Assembly (NCBI GenBank): GCA_910584405.1
Contig: CAJUAL010000004.1
Coordinates: forward strand, 117,810 to 181,809
DNA: 64,000 nt
Source of the DNA: an uncultured Vampirovibrio sp.
Lineage (GTDB): Bacteria; Cyanobacteriota; Vampirovibrionia; Gastranaerophilales; Gastranaerophilaceae
Direction: 5' to 3'
Shown one piece after another: positions 16,295 through 25,559 of the stretch (the first letter of the stretch is position 1; every line of letters begins with the position of its first letter). The notes under the pieces are model-generated. The model did no database searches. It saw only the letters and a list, made by a program, of their open reading frames with translations, and had not been told where the DNA came from. The position numbers and the translations under genes were made by a program.

Positions 16295-17464
16295 ATGAAG
16301 ATTAAAATGACAAGAAAACAAATGGCTATTGCCGTATTATTAATAATTATTGTTCCTATTGTTTGGAACAAAGTTTCAGGAGCAGTCGGCGGATATATGA
16401 TGATGCAGGCAATGAAAACTCCTAAAGAGGTTGTTGTTGACAAACCTCATAATGAAGAAACCTTTATTGAAGCAGAATCAACGGGAAGAGTTGAGGCAAA
16501 ATATTCTGTTGATGTTATTGCAAGGGTTTCAGGCTGGTTGTTGAAGAAATACTTTAACGAAGGTGATTTCGTTCATAAAGGACAATTATTGTTCCAAATT
16601 GACCCTAAAGAGTTTCAAATTGAGGTTAATAACTCTAAGGCTGCAGTCAGCCAATACAGTGCTTTGTTAAAAAATGCACAACAGGAATTAGACAGAGCAA
16701 ATGCTTTGATTAAAGAAGATTTGATAAGCCACTCAGATGTTGATTCAAGCTTGGCATCAAGAAATTCAAACAGAGCATTATTAGATGCAGCTAAGCAAAA
16801 ATACCAATTAGCGCTTGTTAATCTTGGTTATACGACAATAAAATCTCCGATTGACGGAAGAATCGGTAAGATTAAAATTACTGAAGGAAATTATGTTAAT
16901 GCTACGTCAGGACCTTTGGTTAACATCTCAAGTACTGATCCTGTTTATGTTTCTTTCAGCTTAAGAAGCAGTGATTTTATAAAATTACTTAAAGCAAGTG
17001 ATAAATTTAAAGGTGTAGAGGTTAAAATACAATCTAGCGAAGGAAAAGTTTATCCTGAAGTCGGTGTAATCGATTTTGTTGATAATCAGATTGACCAAAA
17101 CTCAGGTTCTGTTCCTATGAGAGCAACTTTTGCAAACCCTAAAGGATGGCTGGTTCCGGGAGATTATATGAAAGTTAAACTTATTGCTCCGCAAAAAGTT
17201 TCATTTATGACTGTTCCGCAAGCATGTACAAAAGGGGATGCGATGAGCGGATATTATGTTTGGGTTGTAAAAGATAATAAAGCCGTAAGACGTGATATTA
17301 AAGTTTCTGATGCAATTGATACAAATTGGATTGTGACGGAAGGTTTAAGTTTTGACGATACTGTCGTAGTTGCAGGTATTCAGAATATTGTACAAGAAGG
17401 TCAGGCTTTAAAAATTATATCAAATGAAGAATATACTAATAAACAAAAAGCAGGTAAAAAATAA
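16295..17464 (+). CDS. RND efflux periplasmic adaptor (HlyD/AcrA family)
   Basis: The ATG at 16295 (GGAG 6 nt upstream) is preferred over the one at 16283; this gives MKIKMTRKQ and 389 aa. N-terminal membrane anchor (about 8-25), lipoyl half-motifs around a coiled-coil hairpin (NSKAAVSQYSALLKNAQQELDRANALIKEDL...), beta-barrel (SPIDGRIGKIKITEGNYV, DPVYVSFSLR) and membrane-proximal domain. It bridges the RND pump and TolC. Its stop overlaps the pump start (TAATG). Confidence 0.93.
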   Translation: MKIKMTRKQMAIAVLLIIIVPIVWNKVSGAVGGYMMMQAMKTPKEVVVDKPHNEETFIEAESTGRVEAKYSVDVIARVSGWLLKKYFNEGDFVHKGQLLFQIDPKEFQIEVNNSKAAVSQYSALLKNAQQELDRANALIKEDLISHSDVDSSLASRNSNRALLDAAKQKYQLALVNLGYTTIKSPIDGRIGKIKITEGNYVNATSGPLVNISSTDPVYVSFSLRSSDFIKLLKASDKFKGVEVKIQSSEGKVYPEVGVIDFVDNQIDQNSGSVPMRATFANPKGWLVPGDYMKVKLIAPQKVSFMTVPQACTKGDAMSGYYVWVVKDNKAVRRDIKVSDAIDTNWIVTEGLSFDDTVVVAGIQNIVQEGQALKIISNEEYTNKQKAGKK

Positions 17465-20400
17465 TGAAAAAGATATTCGATAAAGATAAGTTGTTTTTTT
17501 TCATACAAAAACCCAGGTTTGCACTTGTAATATCTGTATGTATAGTTATTGTCGGTATGATTTCGTATCTTGGTTTGAAGCAGGAAAGTTATCCTGATGT
17601 AACCCCTCCGCAAATTCAGGTAACAGCTACATATATGGGCGCTTCTGCTGAAGTTGTGGAATCTACTGTTGCGACTATTTTAGAAAATAAATTAAACGGT
17701 GTTGAAAACCTTACATATATGACATCAACTTCTTATGACGGAAGTTATACCCTGACAATGTATTTCAAGGTTGGTTCTGATAAGAATATTAACCTGATGA
17801 ACGTAAATAACAGAATCCAGCAGGTTCAATCACAATTACCTGAAGATGTTCAAAGGACAGGTATTACCTCAGTCAGTAGAACATCAGGTTCAGGTGCTTT
17901 GATTTTAACATTGTATCCTGAAAAAGGTCATTGGAATCAGTTAGATTTAACAAATTACGGTTCTATTTATATTAAAGATGAATTAAAACGTGTTGACGGC
18001 GTTGCTGATGTTAACGTATACGGTGCCGGTGATTATTCAATGAGAATCTGGCTTGATCCTCAAAAAATGGCAGGATTAAATGTTTCATCAAGCGAGGTCA
18101 GAGCAGCTATTGCAGCTCAAAATACTCAGGTAACTGCGGGTGCTTTGGGAGCTTTACCTACAGATGATAATAACGCTTTGCAGCTTACATTAAAAACAAA
18201 AGGCAGATTGGTTGATGTAAAAGAGTTTGAAGATATTATTATCCGTTCAAATATGGACGGTTCAAACGTTAAAATGAAGGATGTTGCACGTGTTGAACTC
18301 GGTGCACAGTCTTATTCTAACTTAGGTTTGGTTGACGGTAAACCGTCTGCGGTTATTGTAATCTCTCAACAACCTGACGCAAATATTATTAATTTATCAA
18401 AAGCGGTTCATAAAAAGGTTGATGAATTAAATGCCAGAATGACCAATGGTATTAAAATTATTACAATCAAAGATGATGCCGATTATATCCACGAGTCAAT
18501 GAAGGAAGTAGAATTTACGATTCTTTTAACAGGTGTTATTGTTGTACTTATCATATTCTTATTCTTGGGTGACGGTATGGCAACATTAGTACCTTGTGCG
18601 ACAATTCCTGTATCATTAATCGGTACGTTTGCCGCATTGAAGGCTTTAAATATGTCAATTAACCTGTTGTCATTGTTCGCGTTAGTTCTTGCAGTCGGGG
18701 TTGTAGTTGACGATGCGATTGTTGTTATTGAAAACGTTAAGCGTCACATGGAAGAAGGTAAGTCCGCAATAATTGCTACACAGCTTACGATGCAGGAAGT
18801 CGGAGCTTCTCTTGTTGCTATGGCAATGGTTTTAATGGCTGTATTTGTTCCTATTGTTTTCATGGGCGGTATGACAGGTGTTATGTATAAGCAGTTTGCG
18901 GTTTGTATTGCTGTTTCTATTGCAATTTCTGCAATTTGTGCACTTTCTTTATCTCCTGCAATGTGTTCTCATTTCTTAGGTCATGGCAGTGCGGATGAAA
19001 GTAAACCGTTTGATGCAAAACATGCATTTGTCAGTCACTTAGCCAGAATTAAAGATAAAATTAATAAAAGAACATCTAAAATTGTTAAAGCATTTAATGA
19101 TGCATTTGATAAGCTTGAAAATTTCTATATGGAATTTGTAGAAAAATATGTTTACAATAAAAAACTTGTGATTGTAACTTATTTTATAATTTTAGCGCTT
19201 ACATTGGGTGCCTTTAATTTTATATCAAAAGGCTTTATTCCTGATGAAGACCAGGGGGTATTGATTGCAAGTATTACACTTCCTGACGGAGCATCTTTAA
19301 CAAGAACGGAAGAAGTTGCAAGAAAATTTGTCGATCAGGTAAAACATATTGACGGGGTTGATGCAAGCAGATTGACCGTATTCAGCGGTATGGGGTCTGT
19401 AAACTCCGCATTTTCTATTATTTTGCTTGATGATTATGCAGACCGCCGTGTTGGACCTATTGAATGGGTTGGCAGGAAAATTAAAGGACGAGCTACTGAT
19501 TTACGACACACTGCAATTTTATCAAAAATCAGACAGATTGCAGGTAATACGAAAGAAGCTTCAATTATTGTCTTTTCACCTCCTGCTATTAATGGTATGA
19601 GTATGATGGGCGGCTTTGAATTCCAAATGCTTTCTCAAGGTGAATACACATCTCAAGAAATGGAAGCTTGGGCTCAAAAATTAATTGCAGCAGCTAATCA
19701 AGATCCTACTTTATCTAACGTAAATACGACATTCCAAGCTAATGTTCCACAATATATTTTAGATATTGATTATGCTAAAGCCTTAGCGCAAGATGTTGAT
19801 TTGCAGGAATTATATTCAACATTATCTTCAATGCTCGGTACGTATTATGTTAATGACTTTAACAAATACGGTCGTGTATTTAAAGTTCAAATACAAGCTG
19901 AAAGTAGATTCAGAGATAAAGCAACCGATTTAGAAGGTATTTATGTTAAAAACAGAAACGGTGTTCAGGTGCCAGTTTTGTCAATAGTTAAATTGCATCA
20001 GTCTGTAGGTACTGCATCTATTACAAGATATAACCAGTATGAGTCTGTACAGATTACAGGACAGCAGGCTCTGGGTAAAAGTTCGGGGGATGCGATGGCT
20101 GCAATGGAGAATGTTGCAAGAAAAATTCTTCCATCAGATATGACTTTTGACTGGTCTGGTACTTCTGCTCAAGAACGTGAAGCTTCAGGACAAACTGCAA
20201 TGATTGTTGCTTTTGCGCTTGTATTTGTATATTTATTCTTAGTTGCACTATATGAAAGTTATACAATCCCTGTTGCAGTTCTTTTAATCTCGCCGATTGC
20301 CGCATTAGGTGCGTTAATCTTCCAAATGATGATTAATCAGTCATTTGATATTTATTCTCAGGTCGGTATGATTACTCTTATCGGGTTAGCTGCAAAACAG

Positions 20401-20724
20401 TCAATTTTGATTGTGGAGTTTGCAAAAGAAGAACATGAAAAACACGGATTATCAGTCAGAGAAGCTGCTGTTAAAGCTGCAAAATTAAGATTCCGTGCGA
20501 TTATGATGACAGAATTAGCGTTTATTATCGGTGTGTTACCGATGATATTTGCAACAGGTGCAGGTGCTAATTCAAGAATTTCAGTAGGGTCAACAGTATT
20601 TGGCGGTATGGTTGCTGCATGTACTTTAGGTGCGGTTTTAACTCCTGCATTTTATGTGTTGGTTCAGGAATTTGTTGATAAGTTCCCGAAAAAAGAAATT
20701 ACGGAAAAAGATTTGGAGATGTAA
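17464..20724 (+). CDS. RND multidrug efflux pump, inner membrane (AcrB/HAE-1 type)
   Basis: 1086 aa with the family plan: TM1, large periplasmic loop, TM2-6, second loop, TM8-12. The proton-relay pair sits in AVGVVVDDAIVVIENVKRHMEEG (TM4), and the HAE-1 hallmarks PVSLIGTFAALKALNMSINLLSLFAL and GLAAKQSILIVEFAKE are present. Such trimers export drugs, detergents or bile salts using the proton gradient. Substrate cannot be read from sequence. Second gene of the MarR-linked operon. Confidence 0.96.
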   Translation: MKKIFDKDKLFFFIQKPRFALVISVCIVIVGMISYLGLKQESYPDVTPPQIQVTATYMGASAEVVESTVATILENKLNGVENLTYMTSTSYDGSYTLTMYFKVGSDKNINLMNVNNRIQQVQSQLPEDVQRTGITSVSRTSGSGALILTLYPEKGHWNQLDLTNYGSIYIKDELKRVDGVADVNVYGAGDYSMRIWLDPQKMAGLNVSSSEVRAAIAAQNTQVTAGALGALPTDDNNALQLTLKTKGRLVDVKEFEDIIIRSNMDGSNVKMKDVARVELGAQSYSNLGLVDGKPSAVIVISQQPDANIINLSKAVHKKVDELNARMTNGIKIITIKDDADYIHESMKEVEFTILLTGVIVVLIIFLFLGDGMATLVPCATIPVSLIGTFAALKALNMSINLLSLFALVLAVGVVVDDAIVVIENVKRHMEEGKSAIIATQLTMQEVGASLVAMAMVLMAVFVPIVFMGGMTGVMYKQFAVCIAVSIAISAICALSLSPAMCSHFLGHGSADESKPFDAKHAFVSHLARIKDKINKRTSKIVKAFNDAFDKLENFYMEFVEKYVYNKKLVIVTYFIILALTLGAFNFISKGFIPDEDQGVLIASITLPDGASLTRTEEVARKFVDQVKHIDGVDASRLTVFSGMGSVNSAFSIILLDDYADRRVGPIEWVGRKIKGRATDLRHTAILSKIRQIAGNTKEASIIVFSPPAINGMSMMGGFEFQMLSQGEYTSQEMEAWAQKLIAAANQDPTLSNVNTTFQANVPQYILDIDYAKALAQDVDLQELYSTLSSMLGTYYVNDFNKYGRVFKVQIQAESRFRDKATDLEGIYVKNRNGVQVPVLSIVKLHQSVGTASITRYNQYESVQITGQQALGKSSGDAMAAMENVARKILPSDMTFDWSGTSAQEREASGQTAMIVAFALVFVYLFLVALYESYTIPVAVLLISPIAALGALIFQMMINQSFDIYSQVGMITLIGLAAKQSILIVEFAKEEHEKHGLSVREAAVKAAKLRFRAIMMTELAFIIGVLPMIFATGAGANSRISVGSTVFGGMVAACTLGAVLTPAFYVLVQEFVDKFPKKEITEKDLEM

Positions 20725-20727
20725 TAA

Positions 20728-22260
20728 ATGAAAAAGATTTATAATGTAATTTTAATAGCTTCGGTTTTGGCTTTAGGTTCAAACTTTGCTTTTGCTAAAA
20801 AAGCTAAAGTAAATGATGAGTTGATTGCCTCTAAAAAAGAAAAAGAAATTCAAATTATTGAGCCTGAAAAAGAGGTTAAAGTTAATCATAAAAAAGAAAT
20901 AAAAAAACTTAAATCTAACCAAAGATCAAAGGTTTCATCTTCTAAAGAAGCAGAAGGAATGTATGAAACAAAATTCCCTACAATAGACAGCCAAATATCT
21001 TATACTGATATGAATGGCGAGGTTAGTTTAAGTGATTGTATTAAACTTGCGATAACTCATCACCCTGCGATTATGTCAGCTATCAGTAATGCTGAAATTT
21101 ATAAATCAAAAATCGGTCAGGCTTGGTCAAATTATTTTCCGACCTTATCTGCCGGTGTAAGTTATTCCAGAAATGATATGTTCATGACTATGGGCAATAA
21201 GAACAGTGCATTTATGAAAATGATGCAGCAAAAATATAATATGTACTATGTCCCGACATTGTCAGCGAATATGCTTTTGTTCGATTTTGGAAAAACTAAA
21301 GCTGTTGCAGATTCCGCTAAAAGAACATATGAATCATCAAGATTTGATGCTGAAACAAGTATTGAAAATGTAATTTATAATGTCAAAGTGGCTTATTATA
21401 ATCTTATTTTTGCAAAAATACAAAAATCTGTTTACGAAGAAACCGTTCAGGATTATGAATTACAATTAAAGCAGGCAAGAGCTTACTACGAAATTGGTAA
21501 GAAAGCTAAAATTGATGTAACGTATGCTGAATATAACCTTGGTAAAGCAAAATTAAATTTAATCAAGGCTAAAAATACATTAGAACTTGCATCTGTTCAG
21601 TTGGCAAATGCTGTAGGTATCCCTGAGCTTGCGGAAGTGGTTTTAAAAGATGGTTTAAATACAAAAGAGTACGATGTTAATTTTACCGATTTGATTAAAA
21701 TTGCGGAAGAATCACGCCCTTCACTTTTGGCAGCGAAAAAGAGAATGGATGCTGCGGAATTAAACGTAAGAAGTGCAAAACGTTCATTTACTCCTGATAT
21801 TAGCGGTTTTGGTCAATATCAATATGGCGGACGTCAAATAGATGCCGATTACGGTTATTCTGTAGGGGTTCAATTACAGTATACTAACCTGAATATGATG
21901 CTTATCAAAAAACAAATTGATGAAGCAACTGCGACATACAAAAAGTATGTAGCTGATTATGAGCAGGAACGTCAAAATGTGTATTTAGATGTTAAAAGCG
22001 CATATATAAATCTTATGAATTCACACGATAGTATTGCAGTATCAAAACTTGCCCTGCAACAAGCAAAAGAACAACAATATCAAGCTTTCCGCCGTTATCA
22101 GGTAGGTTTGGGTGATGCTATTGAGTTTAAGGATTCTGAAAATACATACTTAAATGCTCAGTTAGATTACTATTCAACGATTTTGCAATACAACATTAAT
22201 GCTGCCGAAATCGAACGTGTAATCGGTGCTCCTATTAAAGAATCAGATAAAGATTTATAA
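20728..22260 (+). CDS. TolC-family outer membrane channel
   Basis: 510 aa with a signal peptide ending NFAFA. A Lys/Glu-rich linker (about 25-80) precedes two repeats of the outer membrane efflux domain. Each has long coiled-coil helices (LQLKQARAYYEIGKKAKIDVTYAEYNLGKAKLNL; AKEQQYQAFRRYQVGLGDAIEFKDSENTYLNAQ). The repeated Y-x-x-G motif after the helix turn is typical. It starts 3 nt after the pump gene, completing the tripartite system. The Lys-rich linker after the signal peptide is not usual for TolC. Confidence 0.92.
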   Translation: MKKIYNVILIASVLALGSNFAFAKKAKVNDELIASKKEKEIQIIEPEKEVKVNHKKEIKKLKSNQRSKVSSSKEAEGMYETKFPTIDSQISYTDMNGEVSLSDCIKLAITHHPAIMSAISNAEIYKSKIGQAWSNYFPTLSAGVSYSRNDMFMTMGNKNSAFMKMMQQKYNMYYVPTLSANMLLFDFGKTKAVADSAKRTYESSRFDAETSIENVIYNVKVAYYNLIFAKIQKSVYEETVQDYELQLKQARAYYEIGKKAKIDVTYAEYNLGKAKLNLIKAKNTLELASVQLANAVGIPELAEVVLKDGLNTKEYDVNFTDLIKIAEESRPSLLAAKKRMDAAELNVRSAKRSFTPDISGFGQYQYGGRQIDADYGYSVGVQLQYTNLNMMLIKKQIDEATATYKKYVADYEQERQNVYLDVKSAYINLMNSHDSIAVSKLALQQAKEQQYQAFRRYQVGLGDAIEFKDSENTYLNAQLDYYSTILQYNINAAEIERVIGAPIKESDKDL

Positions 22261-22280
22261 GCTGGGGTAAATATATTATT

Positions 22281-22697
22281 ATGTTATTGCACGGTAATAT
22301 TTATATAAAATGGTGTAAAATCCCTGATAAAATAAGGTTTTTATTTATTGGAGGAGTTAATGCCGCTATTTCGTATATTATTTTTGCTCTTGCTGTTTAT
22401 GTATTAGGGCAGGAACATTATCAGGCTTGCGTTATTTTGCAGTGGTCGCTATCGTCTGTGTTTTCTTATTTTAATCAAAAATTCTTTGTTTTTTGTACAA
22501 AAGGTAATTATATTAAAGAATATTTAAAATGCTGTTCAACTTGGGCTGTAAGTTATCTTTTAAATGTTGTTATTCTTGAACTTTTGGTGAAGTTTGCGAT
22601 AAGAAATGTTTATTTATCACAGTTTATATCAATATTTTTGGTTTCTGTTGTTACGTATGTCTTATTTAAATATTTTGCATTCAAGGTGAAAAAATAA
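22281..22697 (+). CDS. GtrA-like membrane protein
   Basis: 138 aa with four hydrophobic helices. IRFLFIGGVNAAISYIIF at the start and SYFNQKFFVF in the middle match the GtrA/DPMS pattern (F-x-x-x-G-x-x-N...; N-x-x-F-x-F). Family members help flip or position lipid-linked sugars. It lies 20 nt after the TolC gene and is probably read through, but no glycosyltransferase partner is nearby. Confidence 0.78.
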   Translation: MLLHGNIYIKWCKIPDKIRFLFIGGVNAAISYIIFALAVYVLGQEHYQACVILQWSLSSVFSYFNQKFFVFCTKGNYIKEYLKCCSTWAVSYLLNVVILELLVKFAIRNVYLSQFISIFLVSVVTYVLFKYFAFKVKK

Positions 22698-22790
22698 TAA
22701 TTATCCTGTTATAGTACTTTAAAATTTTTATTTTTCTGTTATACTTAATGTTCCTAATGGTGTTTATTATTTTGAAAGAGGTATTTTATA

Positions 22791-23486
22791 ATGGGGAAAA
22801 GTTTGTTAACTATAAGCCGAAGTGTTGGTTTAGATAATATTTCTCAATTACAAAATCTTCGCCGAGCCATAAGAGCGGGACGTGCAGGACAGTATCATGC
22901 TCATTTTGAATTAAACAGTAACCTTCTTGATGAATTTATGCCATCACCTGCGGTGAAAAATATGAATACCTACATGTCTATCCCTAATATGATAAGACGT
23001 TTACTGCCAAAAACAACATCTGATAAGGCAAAAACATCTGTAGATGTTCTTTTTAACCGACTAGGCACAAAAGAATCTTCGCCCAGCTCATTTTTAACAG
23101 CAACAGGAGTAACAAGGTTAGCAGAGAGTATTATAAATCGTGCGGAACTGAGGGTTATAAAAAATCAAGCAGGAACCTTGTTGAGCTTTATTGGTGACGG
23201 GGAATCAAAAATCAGTTCTCGTGTTAGTATGTATGTTTCAGATAGAGGTTCAAATAAAGTTGATAAAGGAATATTTATAAAGTCTTTAAAATATACAGAA
23301 AACGGGTCAACCGGAAAATTAACCGTTAATATGCCGCAACAAAATGGCAGAATCAGGCATTTTAATTCGGAAATATCAGCTCCTGTTGAATTTTTTGACT
23401 CTTATGTTTTATTAAATACAAATGGTAATCATAAGTCTTTTAAGTCGTTTATTGCAGGGGCGCAAAGGTTTATACGCGGTAATTAA
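22791..23486 (+). CDS. Hypothetical 231-aa protein
   Basis: Not recognised. A basic N-terminus (LLTISRSVGLDNISQLQNLRRAIRAGRAGQYH), no signal peptide, and a beta-rich C-terminal half (LLSFIGDGESKISSRVSMYVSDRG, KLTVNMPQ). GAAAGAGG precedes the ATG. Its 3' end overlaps the convergent gene at 23470 by 17 nt. Confidence 0.6.
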   Translation: MGKSLLTISRSVGLDNISQLQNLRRAIRAGRAGQYHAHFELNSNLLDEFMPSPAVKNMNTYMSIPNMIRRLLPKTTSDKAKTSVDVLFNRLGTKESSPSSFLTATGVTRLAESIINRAELRVIKNQAGTLLSFIGDGESKISSRVSMYVSDRGSNKVDKGIFIKSLKYTENGSTGKLTVNMPQQNGRIRHFNSEISAPVEFFDSYVLLNTNGNHKSFKSFIAGAQRFIRGN

Positions 23487-24036
23487 AGATACGTTTTAAA
23501 TATACAAAAATTTCAGGTTCTGATTTAAATAATTTCATTTGGGTTATTTTTCGGCTTAATCCGTCTTGAATAGCAAAGTTAAGCCGATTGATTTTGTAGT
23601 TAACGTAAAAACTTCCGAAAACTAACCAGCCAAATACGTTATGTTTAATTTCAAGGTCGAATTTTTCTTTTACATATCTTTCGATATTTTTTAAAATTTG
23701 AAGAGTAAGAGCAAGGTTTATCCAAAACCATAAAACATCTGCCACATTGAATATATGTTCATTTTGAATGCCTTTAACGTTAAGAATTATCGAAATGATT
23801 TGTAATCCGATAAGCATGCAAAACCAGTTGTAACGATGAATTCGTTTCCCTTTATACGGGTAAAGTTTATTGATATCTGTCACAAGTTTCCACAACCAAA
23901 AATACCAATATATACCTATGGTTAAAATCGTTAATAACACAAGTTTAAGCGTGGATGTCTTTCTTATTGCTATATTTGATTGATAATCATACATAGGAAT
24001 ATAATACCATTTGTGTAAATTTATAAAATCATACAA
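23470..24036 (-). CDS. DUF4234-like membrane protein
   Basis: 188 aa. LVLLTILTIGIYWYFWLWKLVTDINKLYP (about 31-59) resembles the first helix and loop of DUF4234 proteins. Two further hydrophobic segments (NWFCMLIGLQIISIILNV; DVLWFWINLALTLQILKNIERYV) follow. The second Met (residue 15, MYDYQSN) is an alternative start. The only RBS-like AGGAG is far from either Met. Function unknown. Confidence 0.6.
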   Translation of the reverse strand: MYDFINLHKWYYIPMYDYQSNIAIRKTSTLKLVLLTILTIGIYWYFWLWKLVTDINKLYPYKGKRIHRYNWFCMLIGLQIISIILNVKGIQNEHIFNVADVLWFWINLALTLQILKNIERYVKEKFDLEIKHNVFGWLVFGSFYVNYKINRLNFAIQDGLSRKITQMKLFKSEPEIFVYLKRIFNYRV

Positions 24037-24055
24037 TTAATTTATAAAAAACTCC

Positions 24056-24083
24056 TTGACAATTAATCTTGAATTGGTAATAT
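24056..24083 (+). promoter_or_regulatory. tRNA-Ser promoter
   Basis: Perfect TTGACA (24056-24061) and TAATAT (24078-24083), 16 nt apart, about 25 nt before the tRNA. Confidence 0.65.
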
Positions 24084-24108
24084 AATAATACATTCGAAGC
24101 AATTGCTT

Positions 24109-24195
24109 GGAGGAGTGCCAGAGCGGTTGATCGGAGCGGTCTTGAAAACCGTCGAACGTGCGAGCGTTCCGTGGGTTCGAATCCCACCTCCTCCT
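24109..24195 (+). tRNA. tRNA-Ser (anticodon TGA)
   Basis: Acceptor arms GGAGGAG (24109-24115) and CTCCTCC (24188-24194) pair fully. The anticodon loop CTTGAAA gives TGA (UCA codons). A long variable arm (CGTGCGAGCGTTCC region) and T-arm GTGGG TTCGAAT CCCAC confirm class II tRNA-Ser. CCA is not encoded. The base after the acceptor is T, where Ser tRNAs normally have G. Confidence 0.95.
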
Positions 24196-24201
24196 AATTT
24201 T

Positions 24202-24227
24202 AAAAAGAGCCTGAAAAGGCTCTTTTT
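24202..24227 (+). terminator. tRNA-Ser terminator
   Basis: AGAGCC, loop TGAAAA, GGCTCT, then five T. Confidence 0.85.
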
Positions 24228-24350
24228 AGTGCGTTTCTGGCATGTCTTTAAACTCAAAAATGAGCAAATTTTGCAAAAAAAAGGGACCAAAAAGGGACTG
24301 CTGAAAAATTTTGTTGATTTTGGAGAATTTCCGCAATTAAGCAAAACTCA

Positions 24351-24400
24351 ATATTACACATCGGTTTTGCAGTAAATGCGGGCAATCCTATGTGTAATAT
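24351..24400. repeat. Perfect 11-bp inverted repeat with 28-nt loop
   Basis: ATATTACACAT (24351-24361) and ATGTGTAATAT (24390-24400). Not followed by a T run, so not a standard terminator. Confidence 0.6.
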
Positions 24401-24452
24401 GGCTTTTAAAAATTCCACCTGTGGTTACTCTGGTAAATGCCTTAATTACAAA

Positions 24453-24486
24453 TAAAAAGAGTGAATTATGTATGTAATTCACTCTT
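24453..24486 (-). terminator. Terminator of the gene at 24498
   Basis: Twelve-bp perfect stem AAGAGTGAATTA / TAATTCACTCTT. On the minus strand it is followed by TTTTTATTTG. Confidence 0.8.
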
Positions 24487-24497
24487 AAATTTATTCT

Positions 24498-25235
24498 TTA
24501 AATTTCAATCTTAATAGGTTCTTTCGTAGGGATTAAATCCCAATCTTCGCTATCACAACCAATCCTATGTATGAAATCTTCATCTGCAGGACAAATATTT
24601 CCACAATGCAAACATACAATATTATTGCCTTTATCTTCTTTCGATAAAATATATTCTCGCTGTTGTTTCAACCGTTTTTTATATTCCCTACGCTCTCTTT
24701 GTCCTTGTTTTTTAATTAAATTAGGCAAGTCTGCATTTCTTTGGAATGTCGATTCCCAACCATGTTTTTTTAAATGTGGAATTGAATAAACAGGAAACCA
24801 CGAAAACGAGTATTTATCTAAAGTGCTTAGCCATTCTAGTTTAAAACCTGTGTTACAATCAAAACCATAATTATTTTCATAATCTTGCATAGCTTCATTA
24901 AGTTCTATTACAGAGATTTTATCCTGATTATCAAATAAAAATTTTGCAAGCTCTAACTCTTGTTCTTTAGCATTGATTAAATCTGACCATTTATTAAATC
25001 CTACTAGTAAAGCAATAATATGTTGAGCATTTCCTAACCTAAAAACAGCTTCATCGCAATAGTAATCGGCAAAAATACTTCTAAGATTACCAAAATCTCC
25101 AAAAATTGCTTCGACATCAAAATACTTAGGCTTGTACCTAAACATTTCAAACTCCCCATCTTGATAGATTTCTTGAGTTTTGTAGTCTCTTAACAAATTT
25201 TTAGCTTGAAGTTTAAAAAATTTAATGTAATTCAT
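24498..25235 (-). CDS. Hypothetical protein with KWSDLI segment and C-terminal Cys/His cluster, 245 aa
   Basis: I place the start at ATG 25235 (AAGGA upstream) rather than a TTG at 25259. Residues about 45-95 (FGNLRSIFADYYCDEAVFRLGNAQHIIALLVGFNKWSDLINAKEQ) resemble a segment found in glyoxalase-related accessory proteins. A basic stretch of Arg and Lys (about 185-200) precedes CLHCGNICPADEDFIHRIGC, a likely zinc knuckle. No neighbour suggests a role. It sits between tRNA-Ser and non-coding DNA and is probably accessory. Low certainty on family. Confidence 0.6.
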   Translation of the reverse strand: MNYIKFFKLQAKNLLRDYKTQEIYQDGEFEMFRYKPKYFDVEAIFGDFGNLRSIFADYYCDEAVFRLGNAQHIIALLVGFNKWSDLINAKEQELELAKFLFDNQDKISVIELNEAMQDYENNYGFDCNTGFKLEWLSTLDKYSFSWFPVYSIPHLKKHGWESTFQRNADLPNLIKKQGQRERREYKKRLKQQREYILSKEDKGNNIVCLHCGNICPADEDFIHRIGCDSEDWDLIPTKEPIKIEI

Positions 25236-25259
25236 AAATACATCCTTTCTACTGCCCAA

Positions 25260-25559
25260 GTTATTATCTATATAGTATTTGCGTTAGTAATCTTTCATAG
25301 ATAATAAACTCAGTAAAAAGTTGTACTATCGATAATGTTGGATGATAAAATCTTTGTACTAACGAACAGGCTATCCAACTAGCACATTTAAAGTATATCA
25401 GACTGGTAACAATAATGCAAGATTTTGTTAATTTTGAAAACTTCACCCTGCTGAAACTCCCTGATAGATAGCGAAACGATGAATTTGTGAGCGTGTTTTT
25501 GCAAGACAATTTATAATGAGTTTGTGTAATTAAAAACAGAAAGGAAACAAACTTTAAAA
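25260..25559. other. 300-bp gap, no confident gene; 11-bp inverted repeat
   Basis: A perfect inverted repeat TTATTATCTAT (25261-25271) / ATAGATAATAA (25297-25307) starts it. The rest has short frames on both strands (up to 81 codons) without ribosome binding sites or recognisable products. Some stretches read like protein tails, so a decayed gene is possible. Confidence 0.4.

Larger units (their letters stand above)
24228..24497. other. Non-coding stretch after tRNA-Ser
   Basis: No supportable gene. It holds GGGACC and GGGAC direct repeats separated by AAAAA near 24280-24296, a long inverted repeat (24351-24400) and the terminator of the next gene (24453-24486). A position beside a tRNA followed by orphan genes fits an old integration site, but I find no integrase and no repeat of the tRNA 3' end. 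Confidence 0.4.

Noticed and set aside
24063..24344. Minus-strand ORF of 93 codons (GGIRTHGTLARSTVFKTAP)
   Set aside because: It is the antisense of tRNA-Ser. This peptide is a well-known false annotation in many genomes.
25264..25509. 81-codon minus-strand ORF
   Set aside because: No RBS, no recognisable features, and composition unlike neighbouring genes. Left as possible decayed sequence.
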